Positions 18,941-28,614 of a stretch of 64,000 nt of DNA are shown in pieces (position 1 is the stretch's first letter; every line of letters starts with the position of its first letter). The position numbers and the translations under genes are program-made. This stretch comes from JAVKBW01 sp040222995 (GTDB lineage: Bacteria > Pseudomonadota > Alphaproteobacteria > UBA8366 > Aestuariispiraceae), in contig JAVKBW010000087.1 in NCBI GenBank assembly GCA_040222995.1, forward strand, positions 248,001 to 312,000. The letters are read 5' to 3'. The notes below the pieces were generated by a model. That model saw only the letters and a program-made list of their open reading frames with translations. It made no database searches and had not been told where the DNA came from.

Positions 18941-19738
18941 CTAAACCCGGCCCAGGGCGAAGCCCTTGGCGATGTAGTTGCGGACGAAGTAGATCACGAA
19001 TGCACCCGGCACGATGGTCAGTGTTCCGGCTGCAGCCAATAACCCGAGTTCGTAGCCGGATGTACTGGCCGTTCGCGTCATCGTCGCGGCGATGGGTTTG
19101 GCGTCCACTGCCGTCAGCGTTTTCGCCAGCAGCAGTTCGACCCAGGAAAACATGAAACAGAAGAAACAGGCGACGCCGATGCCGGCGGCGATGGTCGGAA
19201 TGAAGATTTTCAGGAAAAAGCCCCAGAACGAATGACCGTCGACATAGGCGGTTTCGTCCAGTTCCTTCGGCACGCCCGACATGAAACCTTCCAGAATCCA
19301 AACCGCCAGCGGAATGTTGAACAATGTATGCGCCAGCGCCACCGCGATATGGGTGTCGAACAGGCCGACGGCGGAATAAAGCTGGAAGAACGGCAGCGCG
19401 AACACCGCTGGCGGCGCCATCCGGTTGGTCAGCAACCAGAAGAACAGATGCTTGTCACCGATGAACCGGTAACGGCTGAATGCGTAGGCCGCAGGCAGGG
19501 CGACGGCGACAGAAAGCACTGTGTTCAGCCCGACATAGGCGATGGAGTTCAGATAGCCGGTATACCAGGTCGGGTCCGTGAAGATCGTGATGTAGTTTTC
19601 CAGCGTGAATTCCTGCGGATACAGGCTGAATCCGCCGAGAATTTCATTTGTCGTCTTGAACGACATGTTCATCAGCCAGTAGATCGGTAGCATCAGGAAC
19701 GCGATATAGAGGGTCGGGACGATGGCGCTGCGTTTCAT
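18941..19738 (-). CDS. glpQ: glycerol ABC transporter permease
   Basis: A 265-residue MalG-type permease with six membrane helices and the EAA coupling loop near ELDETAYVDGHSFWGFFLKI. Its start codon lies just beyond the glpP stop. With GlpP it forms the membrane channel for glycerol uptake energised by GlpS and GlpT. Confidence 0.92.
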   Translation of the reverse strand: MKRSAIVPTLYIAFLMLPIYWLMNMSFKTTNEILGGFSLYPQEFTLENYITIFTDPTWYTGYLNSIAYVGLNTVLSVAVALPAAYAFSRYRFIGDKHLFFWLLTNRMAPPAVFALPFFQLYSAVGLFDTHIAVALAHTLFNIPLAVWILEGFMSGVPKELDETAYVDGHSFWGFFLKIFIPTIAAGIGVACFFCFMFSWVELLLAKTLTAVDAKPIAATMTRTASTSGYELGLLAAAGTLTIVPGAFVIYFVRNYIAKGFALGRV

Positions 19739-19739
19739 C

Positions 19740-20603
19740 TCATTGATCCTCGTTCCGCATCATCAGTGTGTAGAACACCCAGCTCAGCAGCAGGATGATC
19801 AGGAAGTAGATCAGCGACATCGCCGCCGCCGGCCCCAGATCGAACTGGCCCAAAGCGATCTTCACCAGATCGATCGACAGCAGGGTTGTTGAATTGCCGG
19901 GGCCGCCGCCGGTCAGCACCACCGCTTCGGTATAGATCATGAAACTGTCCATGAAGCGCAGCAGCACGGCGATGGTCAGCACCCGTTTCATTTTCGGCAA
20001 CTGAATATGCCGGAAGATCGCGAAAGACCCCGCGCCATCGATTTTCGCGGCCTGATAATAGGCGTCCGATATCGACACAAGCCCGGCATAGGAAAGCAGC
20101 ACGACAAGCGAGGTCCAGTGCCACACATCCATCAGGATCAGCGTGAACCAGGCATCGCCGATCTGGCGGGTGAAGTTGTAGTCGAAGCCGATGGAATTCA
20201 GCACATAGCCGAGGAAGCCGATATCCGGCAGCGCGAAAATGTTCCACATCGCGCCGACCACGTTCCACGGAATCAGCAGCGGCAGGGCCATCAGCACGAG
20301 GCACACCGGCACCCACGGCCCCTTGCGCGGCATGGTAAGCGCAATACCGATGCCGAGCGGGATCTCGATGGCGAGAATGGAGAAGGTGAAGGTCAACTGG
20401 CGCAGCAGGGAATCGTGAAACCGCTCCGATTGCAGCACCTGCTCGAACCACAACACACCGGACCAGAAGAACGTGTTATCGCCGAAGGTTTCCTGAACCG
20501 AATAATTCACCACCGTCATCAGCGGGATGATCGCATTGAAAGCCACCAGCAGGACCACGGGCAGAACGAACAGCCAGGCTTTCTGGTTGATGGTCTTGTT
20601 CAT
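19740..20603 (-). CDS. glpP: glycerol ABC transporter permease
   Basis: A 287-residue MalF-type permease. The ATG at 20603 (MNKTINQKAW) overlaps the glpT stop as ATGA and is chosen over a much longer open frame that reads through glpT. Helices include AWLFVLPVVLLVAFNAIIPL, and the EAA loop is DAYYQAAKIDGAGSFAIFRH in family form. Partner of GlpQ. Confidence 0.92.
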   Translation of the reverse strand: MNKTINQKAWLFVLPVVLLVAFNAIIPLMTVVNYSVQETFGDNTFFWSGVLWFEQVLQSERFHDSLLRQLTFTFSILAIEIPLGIGIALTMPRKGPWVPVCLVLMALPLLIPWNVVGAMWNIFALPDIGFLGYVLNSIGFDYNFTRQIGDAWFTLILMDVWHWTSLVVLLSYAGLVSISDAYYQAAKIDGAGSFAIFRHIQLPKMKRVLTIAVLLRFMDSFMIYTEAVVLTGGGPGNSTTLLSIDLVKIALGQFDLGPAAAMSLIYFLIILLLSWVFYTLMMRNEDQ

Positions 20604-21673
20604 CGCCCGGCCCCCGCCATCCAGCCATCGGCGTAAAGCCTTGTATGACTTGTGTCGAATATCAGTTCCGCGCCGTCGCTCGGAATCTCCGATCCTTCCG
20701 GCGCCAGCAGGCGCACGGTCTGGTCGGCGCAGCGGGTTTCCACAATGCGGTGCCGTCCGGCATCGCTGACTTTGATAATGGCGGCCGGTAACCCGCCCGT
20801 TCCGAAACGGACGAATTCCGGCCGCACGCCGATTTCCAGCTTCTTGCCGGCTGTTGCGTCGGCGGTGTTTTCGGTTTCGACAGGCATGCCCCCCAGCATC
20901 GCCTTGCCGCCCGAAACTTCGCATGACAGCACGTTCATCCCTGGCGAGCCGATGAAATGGCCGACAAAGGTGTGCTGCGGTTTTTCGAAAAGATCCACCG
21001 GCGTGCCGACCTGCACGATCTCTCCGAGGTTCATCACCACCACCTGATCCGCGAAGGTCAGGGCCTCGGTCTGGTCGTGCGTGACGTAGATCATGGTCAG
21101 CCGCACGCGCTGGTGCAGTTCCTTCAGTTTCGACCGCAATTCCCATTTCAGATGCGGGTCGATCACGGTCAGCGGTTCGTCGAACATGATGACGTTGACA
21201 TCGGTGCGTACCAGACCGCGCCCCAGCGATATCTTCTGCTTGCCGTCTGCGGTCAGGCCCTTGGCGCGCTGTTGCAGGCGGTCGGTCATGTCGATGAAGG
21301 TCGCCACTTCACGCACCCGCTGGTCGACAGTCTTTTCGTCAACGCCGCGGTTGCGCAAAGGGAAGGCCAGATTGTCGTAAACGGTCATCGTGTCGTAGAC
21401 GACGGGAAACTGGAACACCTGCGCGATATGGCGCTGGTCCGGCGGCAGGGCGGTGACGTCCTCGTCATCGAAGTGGATGCTGCCCTGAGTCGGTTTCAGC
21501 AGGCCGGAAATCAGGTTCAGCATGGTTGTCTTGCCGCAGCCGGACGGGCCCAGCAGCGCATAGGCGCCGCCGTCGTCCCAGGTCAGATCGACCTGTTTCA
21601 GCGCCCAGTCGTCGTCGGTCGCCGGGTCGGCTGCGTAGGAATGCCGGAGCGCGTCGAGGGTGATACGGGCCAT
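20600..21673 (-). CDS. glpT: glycerol ABC transporter ATP-binding protein
   Basis: A 357-residue MalK/UgpC-like ATPase. It has intact Walker A (LGPSGCGKTT), Walker B (VIMFDEPL) and H-loop His (YVTHDQTEAL), and a C-terminal TOBE domain. The ABC signature is strikingly degenerate (LTADGKQKISLGRGL in place of LSGGQxQR), complementing defects in GlpS. Named after the rhizobial glpSTPQUV system; it is unrelated to the E. coli GlpT antiporter. Confidence 0.92.
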   Translation of the reverse strand: MARITLDALRHSYAADPATDDDWALKQVDLTWDDGGAYALLGPSGCGKTTMLNLISGLLKPTQGSIHFDDEDVTALPPDQRHIAQVFQFPVVYDTMTVYDNLAFPLRNRGVDEKTVDQRVREVATFIDMTDRLQQRAKGLTADGKQKISLGRGLVRTDVNVIMFDEPLTVIDPHLKWELRSKLKELHQRVRLTMIYVTHDQTEALTFADQVVVMNLGEIVQVGTPVDLFEKPQHTFVGHFIGSPGMNVLSCEVSGGKAMLGGMPVETENTADATAGKKLEIGVRPEFVRFGTGGLPAAIIKVSDAGRHRIVETRCADQTVRLLAPEGSEIPSDGAELIFDTSHTRLYADGWMAGAGR

Positions 21674-21682
21674 GGATTTTCC

Positions 21683-22753
21683 TTACGCCGCGATCAGATC
21701 GCCGGACGGCGTGAAATAGAATGCGTTCGAGACATCGGCGTACAGGTCCGCCCTCTGACCGACATTGAAGCTGTGAATGCCGTGCGACAGCGACACCCAG
21801 GCGTTCTCACCTACCAGGAAATGAACGACGCTCTCCGATCCGCTGATTTCGGTCACCAGAACCTCGCCGGATACCTTGACCGGGTTGTCATTGGTCGGTT
21901 TCGGCGTCACATGGTGCGGACGAAGGCCGACCTGGTAGTCCCCATCGGGACGGCCCGTCAGATAGGCCGGGGTCGACCATTGCGCCATGCCGCCCAGACT
22001 AACCGTATCGCCGGTCTTGCGAACGGCGGCCGTATTCATCGGCGGTTCTGAAAACACCTGCGCGCTGATTAGACTATTGGGATGCCGGTAGATCTCGCCG
22101 GTCGGCCCGAATTGCGATACGCGCCCTTCATGCAGGGTCGCCGTCCTGCCGCCCAGCAACAGGGCTTCGGTCGGTTCGGTCGTTGCGTAGACAACGACGC
22201 AGCCGCGGTCGGCGAACAGCTTTGGCAATTCCTCACGCAATTCCTCGCGCAGTTTGAAATCGAGATTGGCGAGCGGTTCGTCCAGCAGCACCAGATCGGA
22301 CGCCTTCACCAGGGCGCGTGCAAGCGCCGTACGCTGTTGCTGTCCGCCGGACAGCTCGGACGGACGCCGGTCAAGCATCGGCGAAAGTCGCAGCAGATCC
22401 GCCATCTCGCCGACCTTGCGTTTGATATCGGCTTCGTTCATGCGCGCGACGCGCAGCGGCGAGGCAATGTTTTCAAATACGGTATAGTTCGGATAGTTGA
22501 TGAACTGCTGGTACACCATCGACACGTTGCGGTCCTGCACCCGTATGCCGGTCACGTCTTTCCCGTTGAAGTGCAATGACCCGCCGGTCGGCCGGTCCAG
22601 CCCCGCCATCAACTGCATCAGTGTCGTTTTGCCGGCCAGTGTTGTGCCCAGAAGAATATTGAACCCGTCCGGCTCGAGCGTCAGGTCGGTCGGGTGAATA
22701 TGCACCTCGGACCCGACGGACTTGGCAATCTGCTTGAGTTCCAGCGTCATGAT
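21683..22753 (-). CDS. glpS: glycerol ABC transporter ATP-binding protein
   Basis: About 356 residues from the ATG at about 22753 (MTLELKQIAK); the frame extends 13 codons further without a better site. It has a non-standard Walker A (LGTTLAGKTTL), a perfect signature (LSGGQQQRTALARAL) and Walker B (LVLLDEPLANLD). The H-loop His is missing (YATTEPTEAL). A TOBE domain is C-terminal. It probably forms an asymmetric heterodimer with GlpT. Confidence 0.9.
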   Translation of the reverse strand: MMTLELKQIAKSVGSEVHIHPTDLTLEPDGFNILLGTTLAGKTTLMQLMAGLDRPTGGSLHFNGKDVTGIRVQDRNVSMVYQQFINYPNYTVFENIASPLRVARMNEADIKRKVGEMADLLRLSPMLDRRPSELSGGQQQRTALARALVKASDLVLLDEPLANLDFKLREELREELPKLFADRGCVVVYATTEPTEALLLGGRTATLHEGRVSQFGPTGEIYRHPNSLISAQVFSEPPMNTAAVRKTGDTVSLGGMAQWSTPAYLTGRPDGDYQVGLRPHHVTPKPTNDNPVKVSGEVLVTEISGSESVVHFLVGENAWVSLSHGIHSFNVGQRADLYADVSNAFYFTPSGDLIAA

Positions 22754-22853
22754 ATTTTTAAGACAATCTGAAAAAGGAAAGATGACCCCCACCGTTCGGG
22801 ACGACGCTAATGCGTCGCCCCGATACCGGCAGGAACCTGTTTGTCAAACCCGG

Positions 22854-24590
22854 TCAGTTAGACGACCAGCGTTTGACGAGCTCTTCATAGGCGATGGTTT
22901 CGCCCTGCGGCTTTTCATTCGACAGTTTGGCTTTTGCGCCGCCCTTGCCGATCCACTCGCTGGCGTCCTTTTCCTCGTTCAGACGGGGGCCGCAGCCGCC
23001 ATAGGTGTTGTTGGCTTCATCGGCCCGTTGCATCCGGCCCATCACCTGATCCATTTCACCGGCCAGCCGATCCATGGCTTCCTGCGGGGTGAAGGTGCCC
23101 GAGTTCACGTCACCGATATTCTGCCACCACAACTGCGCCAGTTTCGGATAGTCCGGAACGTTGACGCCTGTCGGGCTCCACAGCACCCGATCGGGTGAGC
23201 GGTAAAATTCCACCAGACCGCCCAGTTTCGGTGCTCGTTCGGTGAAACTTTCATGGCGAACCGTACTGTCGCGAATGAATGTCAGACCGACATGGCTCTT
23301 GCGGACGTCCACCGTTTTGGAGACGACGAACTGCGCATACAGCCAGGCGGCCTTGCGACGATCGACCGGTGTCGACTTGAAGAAAGTCCACGAGCCGGCG
23401 TCCTGATAACCCAGCTTCTGGCCTTCTTCCCAGTACGGGCCGTGCGGAGACGGGGCCATGCGCCACAGGGGTGTGCCGCTGTCGTCGACCGTGTTGTTGC
23501 CTTCCGATTTCGGCGCGACCATTGAAGCGGTGAACGCCGTGTACCAGAAGATCTGCTGCGCCACGTTACCCTGGCTCAGCGCCGGCAGCGACTGATAGAA
23601 GTCGTAGTCGGCCGCGCCCGGAGGCGCATATTTCCGAAGCCACTCGTCCCATTTGCGGATCGCATAGACCGCAGCCGGACCGTTGGTGCCACCGCCGCGT
23701 GTGACGGATGCGCCAGCCGGGTTGCAGCTTCCGGCTTCCATCCGGATGCCCCATTCGTCGATTGGCTGACCGTTCGGAATGCCTTTCGATCCCGCGCCGG
23801 CCATCGAAAGCCAGGCATCGGTCATCCGCCAGCCAAGATCAGGCGCACGCTTGCCGTAGTCCATGTGGCCGTAAATCTGGACGCCATCGATTTCCTTCAC
23901 GTGCTCGGAGAAGAATTCTGCGATGTCTTCATAGGCGGACCAGTTTACCGGAACGCCCAGGTCGTAGCCGTAGATGTCCTTGAACTGTTTCTGCAGGTCG
24001 GCCCGGTCGAACCAGTCCTTGCGGAACCAGTACAGGTTCGCGAACTGCTGGTCGGGAAGCTGATACAGCTTGCCGTCCGGGCCGGTGGTGAACGACTTGC
24101 CCATGAAGTCGTCGATATCCAGCATCGGGTTGGTGACATCCGACCCTTCGCCAGCCATCCAGTCAGACAGGTTGATGGCGAGCTGCAGGCGCGAATGCGT
24201 ACCGATCAGGTCGCTGTCGTTGATATAGGCATCATACAGGTTGCGGTTTGTCTGCATCTGCGTCTGCACGGCCTGGACGACTTCGCCCTCGCCAAGAAGC
24301 TGATGGTTGACCTTGATGCCGGTGATTTCCTCGAACGCCTTGGTCAGGACCTGCGATTCATAGGTGTGGGTCGGAATGGTTTCCGACAGAACGTTGATTT
24401 CCATTCCCTTGAACGGCGCAGCGGCATCGATGAACCACTGCATTTCGCTTTTCTGTTCCGCTTCCGAAAGCGCCGACGGCTGAAATTCATCGTTGATCCA
24501 TTTTTCGGCGGCGGCCATATCGGCCTGTGCCGTTATGGTCATACCCACAAAGGCGATTATCGCCGATGTGGCTCCTAGTCCATATCTCAT
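22854..24590 (-). CDS. glpV: glycerol ABC transporter substrate-binding protein
   Basis: A 578-residue periplasmic binding protein with a signal peptide (MRYGLGATSAIIAFVGMTITAQA) and the large two-lobed extracellular solute-binding fold. It is the first gene of the transporter operon and divergent from glpR. The order glpV-glpS-glpT-glpP-glpQ-glpU, next to glpR-glpD-glpK, identifies glycerol as the substrate by synteny with rhizobia. Confidence 0.92.
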   Translation of the reverse strand: MRYGLGATSAIIAFVGMTITAQADMAAAEKWINDEFQPSALSEAEQKSEMQWFIDAAAPFKGMEINVLSETIPTHTYESQVLTKAFEEITGIKVNHQLLGEGEVVQAVQTQMQTNRNLYDAYINDSDLIGTHSRLQLAINLSDWMAGEGSDVTNPMLDIDDFMGKSFTTGPDGKLYQLPDQQFANLYWFRKDWFDRADLQKQFKDIYGYDLGVPVNWSAYEDIAEFFSEHVKEIDGVQIYGHMDYGKRAPDLGWRMTDAWLSMAGAGSKGIPNGQPIDEWGIRMEAGSCNPAGASVTRGGGTNGPAAVYAIRKWDEWLRKYAPPGAADYDFYQSLPALSQGNVAQQIFWYTAFTASMVAPKSEGNNTVDDSGTPLWRMAPSPHGPYWEEGQKLGYQDAGSWTFFKSTPVDRRKAAWLYAQFVVSKTVDVRKSHVGLTFIRDSTVRHESFTERAPKLGGLVEFYRSPDRVLWSPTGVNVPDYPKLAQLWWQNIGDVNSGTFTPQEAMDRLAGEMDQVMGRMQRADEANNTYGGCGPRLNEEKDASEWIGKGGAKAKLSNEKPQGETIAYEELVKRWSSN

Positions 24591-24630
24591 TTTTTTGTTC
24601 CTCCCAGGTGAGATGACAATCGATCATCAA

Positions 24631-24696
24631 ACGAACAAAAACGAACGTCAAGTCGAAAATATTGTTGCAAAAACGAAAATATTGCGAAAATTATTG
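24631..24696. promoter_or_regulatory. phased CGAA repeats: candidate GlpR operators
   Basis: In the 188-base A+T-rich space between divergent glpV and glpR, ACGAAC occurs at 24631 and 24641. CGAAAATATTG occurs at 24654 and 24674, and CGAAAATTATTG at 24685. Several copies are spaced about one helical turn apart. The E. coli GlpR half-site contains ACGAACA, so these fit a DeoR/GlpR repressor controlling both directions. The assignment is an inference. Confidence 0.55.
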
Positions 24697-24778
24697 TATA
24701 TAACAGCAGGTGTTTCTTTTCTTCTTTCTGGTAAAACCAGCTTTTCGCACATGCGAAATAACAGCGATCGGCAAGGCA

Positions 24779-25570
24779 ATGAACCAAGTTTCCCCTCGAC
24801 AGACAGAGATTCTCGACAGGGCCCGCCGTGCCGGGCGGGTGGATGTCGAGGGGTTGTCCGCGGAATTCGACGTGACGCCCCAGACCATCCGTCGCGACCT
24901 CAACGAGTTGTGCGACAGCGGGTATTTGAACCGGTTTCACGGCGGCGCCGTATACCCGGCAGGGGTTCAGAACGTCGCCTACCAGTCGCGCCGGCAGCTT
25001 GCCGCAGACGAAAAGCGCCGGATCGGCGAACGTGCGGCGCAGATCATCCCGGACAACAGCTCGATCATTCTGAATATCGGCACCACGACGGAACAGGTGG
25101 CCCATGCGCTGAAGGGCCATGAAGGGCTGATGGTCATCACCAACAACCTCAATGCGGCAAACGACCTGCGCGAAGCGGGGTCGGTGGAAGTCATCATCGC
25201 CGGCGGCGTCGTCCGCCAGTCAGACGGCGGCATCATCGGCGATGCGACGGTCGACTTCATGCGCCAGTTCAAGGTCGACTATGCGGTGATCGGCGCTTCC
25301 GCGATCGATGCCGACGGTACGATTCTGGATTTCGATTTCCGGGAAGTTCGCGTTGCGCAGGAAATCATCCGGCACGCCCGAAAGACGATCCTGGTTTCCG
25401 ATGCGATGAAATTCGAACGGTCGGCCCCGATCCGGATCGCCGACCTGTCCGATATCGATATTTTCGTAACGGATTGTCAGCCACCGGACGCCATTGTCGA
25501 TCTCTGCCGCCTCAACGATACGCGGATCGAAGTCGCCGAAGCGGACAGGGCCGGTCAGGACCCGCAATGA
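24779..25570 (+). CDS. glpR: DeoR family repressor of glycerol metabolism
   Basis: A 263-residue DeoR-type regulator. It has an N-terminal HTH (RQTEILDRARRAGRVDVEGL, then VTPQTIRRDLNEL) and a C-terminal sugar-phosphate sensor domain (NIGTTTEQVAHAL; DYAVIGASAIDADG). The ATG at 24779 with AAGG upstream is chosen over a hydrophobic upstream extension. Its stop overlaps the glpD start (ATGA). Expected inducer: glycerol-3-phosphate. Confidence 0.92.
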   Translation: MNQVSPRQTEILDRARRAGRVDVEGLSAEFDVTPQTIRRDLNELCDSGYLNRFHGGAVYPAGVQNVAYQSRRQLAADEKRRIGERAAQIIPDNSSIILNIGTTTEQVAHALKGHEGLMVITNNLNAANDLREAGSVEVIIAGGVVRQSDGGIIGDATVDFMRQFKVDYAVIGASAIDADGTILDFDFREVRVAQEIIRHARKTILVSDAMKFERSAPIRIADLSDIDIFVTDCQPPDAIVDLCRLNDTRIEVAEADRAGQDPQ

Positions 25571-27084
25571 GCGGTCGCGACCAGACATACGACCTTTTCA
25601 TCATCGGCGGCGGGATCAACGGCTGCGGTATCGCCAGAGATGCGGCCGGCCGCGGGTACTCTGTCTATCTGGCGGAAATGAACGATCTGGCCAGCGGTAC
25701 GTCATCGCTGTCGACGAAGCTTGTTCACGGCGGCTTGCGCTATCTGGAATTCTACGAATTCCGGCTGGTGCGCGAAGCGCTGGAAGAGCGCGAACTTCTG
25801 TGGTCGAACGCGCCGCATATCATCTGGCCCCTCCGGTTCGTGCTGCCGCACCACAAGGGGCTGCGCCCGGCCTGGCTGCTGCGTCTGGGCCTGTTCCTGT
25901 ACGATCATATCGGCGGAAGGAAACGCCTGCCCGCGACGAAAACCCTCGATCTGACGAAGGAAGAGGTCGGAGCCGGGCTGAATCCCGATCTCAAGAAAGG
26001 CTTCGAATATTCCGACTGCTGGGTCGACGATGCGCGTCTGGTGGTCCTGAACGCCCGCGACGCGGCGGACCGGTCAGCGGTGATCCGGACCCGGTCGCAG
26101 GTTACCGATGTTCGATGGGAATCCGGCTGCTGGCATGTCGATGTCTACGATACGCTGAACGGGTCGACGCAGACCGTTCAGGCGAGAATGATCGTCAATG
26201 CCAGCGGTCCGTGGGTCGACAGGGTTATCTCTGCGGCGTCGGGATCGAACGCTGCCCGGAAGGTTCGGCTTGTACAAGGCAGTCATATCGTCGTGCCCCG
26301 CCTGTTCGATCATGACCGGTGCTATATCTTCCAGAACGAGGACGGGCGTATCTGTTTCGCGATCCCCTATGAAAACGACTACACGCTGATCGGCACCACC
26401 GATCAGGATTTCGAGGGCGATCCGGCGACTGCCAGAACAAGCGATAAGGAGATCACCTATCTCTGCGGCGCGATAAGCTCGTATCTCAGGAAACCGGTAA
26501 CGCCGGACGATGTGGTCTGGACCTATTCCGGCGTTCGTCCCCTGTTCGATGACGGGGCCAGCGCGGCGCAGGAAGCAACGCGCGACTATGTGCTGAAGCT
26601 TCAGGAAGACGGGCCCGGCGGTCCGTGGCTGAACATCTTTGGCGGCAAGATCACCACGTATCGCCGGCTTGCGGAATCGGCGCTTGAGAAAATCAACGCT
26701 GCGCTCGGCGGGCGTCCCGGCCCGGCATGGACCCATGCCGCACCGCTGCCTGGCGGCGACTTTCCGGCTACCGGGGTAAAGACGCTGGCGGCGGAAATTT
26801 CGTCGCGCTATCCATTCCTTGAGTCGGCAACGGTACATCGTCTTGTCCGATTGTACGGCACCAGAACCTATTCCGTTCTCGGCGATGCCGGATCGAAGGA
26901 AGACCTCGGCCGGGTTTTCGGGCGGGACTTGTCCGAGGCTGAGATAAAGTATCTGATCCGCCATGAATGGGCGCTGACGGAAGACGATGTTCTGTGGCGC
27001 CGGACGAAACTGGGCCTCGGCATGTCGGAAGAAGATGTGACGGCCCTGGCGGACTACATGCAGGACAAGACCGCGATACAATAA
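25567..27084 (+). CDS. glpD: aerobic glycerol-3-phosphate dehydrogenase
   Basis: A 505-residue FAD enzyme. The dinucleotide motif IIGGGINGCGIARDAAGRG is at the N-terminus, followed by TKLVHGGLRYLE and the C-terminal domain. It oxidises glycerol-3-phosphate to dihydroxyacetone phosphate with electrons passing to quinone, at the inner membrane. Translationally coupled to glpR (four-base overlap) and followed after 24 bases by glpK. Confidence 0.96.
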   Translation: MSGRDQTYDLFIIGGGINGCGIARDAAGRGYSVYLAEMNDLASGTSSLSTKLVHGGLRYLEFYEFRLVREALEERELLWSNAPHIIWPLRFVLPHHKGLRPAWLLRLGLFLYDHIGGRKRLPATKTLDLTKEEVGAGLNPDLKKGFEYSDCWVDDARLVVLNARDAADRSAVIRTRSQVTDVRWESGCWHVDVYDTLNGSTQTVQARMIVNASGPWVDRVISAASGSNAARKVRLVQGSHIVVPRLFDHDRCYIFQNEDGRICFAIPYENDYTLIGTTDQDFEGDPATARTSDKEITYLCGAISSYLRKPVTPDDVVWTYSGVRPLFDDGASAAQEATRDYVLKLQEDGPGGPWLNIFGGKITTYRRLAESALEKINAALGGRPGPAWTHAAPLPGGDFPATGVKTLAAEISSRYPFLESATVHRLVRLYGTRTYSVLGDAGSKEDLGRVFGRDLSEAEIKYLIRHEWALTEDDVLWRRTKLGLGMSEEDVTALADYMQDKTAIQ

Positions 27085-27108
27085 AAGCGGCTTGCGGGAG
27101 GGAGTGGC

Positions 27109-28596
27109 ATGACCGGCAACATACTGGCGATTGACCAGGGCACAAGCTCGACCCGGTCCATCGTGTTCGATGACGCCTTCGCGGTTCGCGGCGTCGGCCA
27201 GGTTGAATTCGAACAGCATTTCCCGAAATCCGGCTGGGTGGAACATGCGCCGGCGGATCTGATCGACACGACGATTAAGACCATCCACACGGCGATGGAT
27301 ACGGCGGGCGTTGGCGCGAAGGATATTGCCGCCATCGGTATTACCAACCAACGGGAAACAACCCTGGTCTGGAACCGCAAAACCGGCGAGCCGCTCTACA
27401 ACGCCATTGTCTGGCAGGACCGGCGGACGGCTGAAAAATGCGCCGCCCTTAAACAGGCAGGCCACGAGGCCATGGTCAGCAAGAAAACGGGCCTGCTGCT
27501 GGACCCGTATTTTTCAGCCACGAAAGTCGCCTGGATTCTCGATACCGTGCCCGGTGCGCGTGACAGCGCGGAAGCGGGCGATCTTGCTTTCGGCACTGTC
27601 GATACCTGGCTGATCTGGAAACTTACTGACGGCAAACGACATGTCACCGACGCCACCAATGCTGCTCGAACCATGCTTTACAATATCGTTGACGGCATCT
27701 GGGACGACGACCTTCTGACCCTGTTCGGCATACCGGAATCGATGATGCCGGAGGTGCTGGAGTCTGCCGACGATTTCGGCGTGACGGAAAAGGAGGTTGT
27801 CGGCTTCTCCGTGCCGATCTGCGGCGTGGCGGGCGACCAGCAGGCGGCGACGGTCGGTCAGGCGTGCTTCAAGCCGGGCATGATGAAATCCACCTACGGT
27901 ACCGGATGCTTCGCCCTGATGAATACCGGCCAGTCGCCGGTCGTTTCGAAGAACCGGCTGCTGACAACCATCGCCTACCGGCTCGACGGACAGACCTTCT
28001 ATGCCCTCGAAGGCGCAATTTTCGTTGCCGGTGCGGCCGTGCAGTGGCTGCGCGACGGGCTGGGCATTCTGGAGTCGGCAGACCGCTCGGGCGATCTCGC
28101 GGCACAGGCCGACCCGAAATCCGGCGTTTATCTTGTGCCGGCCTTTACCGGTCTCGGCGCGCCGCACTGGGACCCGAATGCAAGGGGTGCGATGTTCGGC
28201 CTGACGCGCGCCACCGGACCGGCGGAACTGACCCGCGCGGCGCTGGAATCTGTCTGTTTCCAGACGGCGGACCTGCTGGGCGCGATGCAGTCGGACTGGG
28301 GAAAGGCGGAAAATACGATCCTGCGCGTCGACGGCGGCATGGTCGCCAGCGACTGGACCATGCAATGCCTCGCCGACATGCTGGATGCGCCGGTCGACCG
28401 GCCGGAAGTGCTGGAAACGACCGCTCTGGGCGCCGCTTGGCTTGCCGGGTACAAGGCCGGCGTCTGGCCGGACCAGGACGGCTTTGCGAAATCCTGGAAA
28501 CTCGACCGGCAGTTCACACCGTCGATGGATCCTGATGAACGTCAAGCCAGGCTTGATGGATGGCATGACGCGGTACGCCGCACCCTGAGCTCATAG
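27109..28596 (+). CDS. glpK: glycerol kinase
   Basis: A 495-residue FGGY kinase. It has the N-terminal phosphate loop LAIDQGTSSTRS, the signature region MMKSTYGTGCFALMNTG, and ALESVCFQTADLL. It phosphorylates glycerol taken up by GlpVSTPQU, making the GlpD substrate. Last gene of glpR-glpD-glpK, with GGGAGG upstream. Confidence 0.97.
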   Translation: MTGNILAIDQGTSSTRSIVFDDAFAVRGVGQVEFEQHFPKSGWVEHAPADLIDTTIKTIHTAMDTAGVGAKDIAAIGITNQRETTLVWNRKTGEPLYNAIVWQDRRTAEKCAALKQAGHEAMVSKKTGLLLDPYFSATKVAWILDTVPGARDSAEAGDLAFGTVDTWLIWKLTDGKRHVTDATNAARTMLYNIVDGIWDDDLLTLFGIPESMMPEVLESADDFGVTEKEVVGFSVPICGVAGDQQAATVGQACFKPGMMKSTYGTGCFALMNTGQSPVVSKNRLLTTIAYRLDGQTFYALEGAIFVAGAAVQWLRDGLGILESADRSGDLAAQADPKSGVYLVPAFTGLGAPHWDPNARGAMFGLTRATGPAELTRAALESVCFQTADLLGAMQSDWGKAENTILRVDGGMVASDWTMQCLADMLDAPVDRPEVLETTALGAAWLAGYKAGVWPDQDGFAKSWKLDRQFTPSMDPDERQARLDGWHDAVRRTLSS

Positions 28597-28614
28597 GCGG
28601 CGGTTCGGCTTCCG

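Noticed and set aside
20604..21146. Long upstream extension of glpP
   Set aside because: It overlaps glpT entirely in another frame; the ATG at 20603 is coupled to the glpT stop.
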